DNA of 36,498 nucleotides from an uncultured Candidatus Saccharibacteria bacterium. Its GTDB lineage: Bacteria; Patescibacteriota; Saccharimonadia; Saccharimonadales; Saccharimonadaceae. The DNA lies in contig CAMZHH010000011.1 in assembly GCA_947306745.1 (NCBI GenBank), positions 1 to 36,498 of the forward strand, written 5' to 3'. Positions 35,581-36,498 of the stretch are shown here, piece after piece; position 1 is the stretch's first letter, and each line of letters starts with the position of its first letter. A model generated the notes under the pieces. It saw nothing but the letters and a program-made list of their open reading frames with translations, made no database searches and was not told where the DNA came from. The translations under genes were made by a program, and so were the position numbers.

Positions 35581-35665
35581 AGACAATCCCCCCTTTATCT
35601 ATTTATTTGATGTAGTTTTACTAGCTGCGCGAGTCGGGTTTACATGAAAAACCGACTATATTTTT

Positions 35666-35694
35666 ATTATAGCACAAAACACGCAAAAAGTCAA
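35666..35694 (-). promoter_or_regulatory. Promoter of cassette F
   Basis: Minus strand TTGACT-TTTTGCGTGTTTTGTGC(17)-TATAAT. Confidence 0.85.
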
Positions 35695-35703
35695 TAAGGC
35701 CGA

Positions 35704-36498
35704 CTAGGCCAAATCGCTAGCCACGCGGTTTACTTCTTCAATCGTTGTAATACCGGTCAATGCTTTCAACATACCGTCTTGGCGCATCGTAATCGCGCCT
35801 TTCATCTTTGCCACACGCATAATGTCACCAGATGTCGCATGCGCCACAATCAACTTCTGAATATCTTCGTCTACCGCAATTGTCTCATAAAGACCAACAC
35901 GGCCTTTATAACCGTTCGGCGTTTCTTCCGTATCAATACCTTTTACTAAAGTAAAGCCCTGAGAGTCGAGTGAAGGCAAAGTACCATAACCAAGGCGTTC
36001 GCTCACCGCTGCCACTTCCCCGGCCGACTTCGGTAATAATCCACCGACAACTTCACGAATCATCTGCGTTTCCATCTCGTTACTAATATACGAATCGCGA
36101 CGTTCCGCCACGCGACGCGCAAGACGCTGACCAATTACCGTGTTTAAAGTCGAAGCAATTAAGAATGGCTCAATACCCATATCCAAAAGACGAGGCATAA
36201 TACCAGCTGCGGAGTTGGTGTGGAGCGTCGAGAATACTAAGTGACCCGTCAAAGAAGCCTGGACCGCCAAGTTCGCCGTCTCGCCATCGCGAATCTCACC
36301 TACCATTACTACGTCAGGGTCCTGACGCAAAATCGAACGTAGACCAGATGCGAAGGTTAAGCCAGCGTCTGTATTAATCTGAATCTGGTTCACGCCGTCC
36401 ATCTTATACTCGACCGGATCCTCGAGCGTCACAATGTTGATCGTTTCGTTCTTAATCTTCTTAATCAAAGCATACAAAGTCGTAGACTTACCAGAACC
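35704..36498 (-). CDS. pilB: Type IV pilus assembly ATPase, C-terminal part (runs off window)
   Basis: [15 protein letters not shown] at the edge, [63 protein letters not shown]. Confidence 0.95.
   Translation of the reverse strand, partial: GSGKSTTLYALIKKIKNETINIVTLEDPVEYKMDGVNQIQINTDAGLTFASGLRSILRQDPDVVMVGEIRDGETANLAVQASLTGHLVFSTLHTNSAAGIMPRLLDMGIEPFLIASTLNTVIGQRLARRVAERRDSYISNEMETQMIREVVGGLLPKSAGEVAAVSERLGYGTLPSLDSQGFTLVKGIDTEETPNGYKGRVGLYETIAVDEDIQKLIVAHATSGDIMRVAKMKGAITMRQDGMLKALTGITTIEEVNRVASDLA

Overview
The window looks like a fragment of a small, moderately AT-rich Patescibacteria genome, probably Saccharibacteria/TM7 (inferred from gene content and protein style; no search was run). 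It contains a split type IV pilus locus: pilT-pilC, pilin, pilD-xer-tandem pilin-like protein, and a partial pilB at the right edge. Housekeeping genes are ndk, rpoD, dnaG, orn, mscL, argS, pyrG, tyrS and tpiA. There are four tRNAs: Arg-CCU (truncated), Arg-UCU, His-GUG and Gly-UCC. A ~2320-aa VWA plus FctA-repeat surface protein carries an NPQTS-type C-terminal sorting signal. The strongest unexplained signal is six dispersed orphan genes (12221 +, 13530 -, 15701 +, 29090 +, 29742 +, 35580 -). Each is a self-contained unit with its own terminator, a G/C-ending codon style unlike its neighbours, a strong SD behind a usually structured 5' leader, and a near-identical promoter module (TTGAC[A/T]-N17-TA[C/T][A/T]AT, often with GCATAA upstream and CAAA..TGTGC in the spacer). 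In contrast, at least eight housekeeping or membrane genes have a TATAAT-like -10 only 6-7 nt before ATG, implying leaderless mRNAs. Other notable items are a duplicated tRNA-Gly tail flanking a cloverleaf-like structured insert, a nested 23-bp hairpin plus ~60-bp repeats after rpoD, paired 19-bp palindromes upstream of the giant adhesin, a tRNA-Arg(UCU) with C33, loss of zinc ligands in DnaG and PilB, and an archaemetzincin-like protease.
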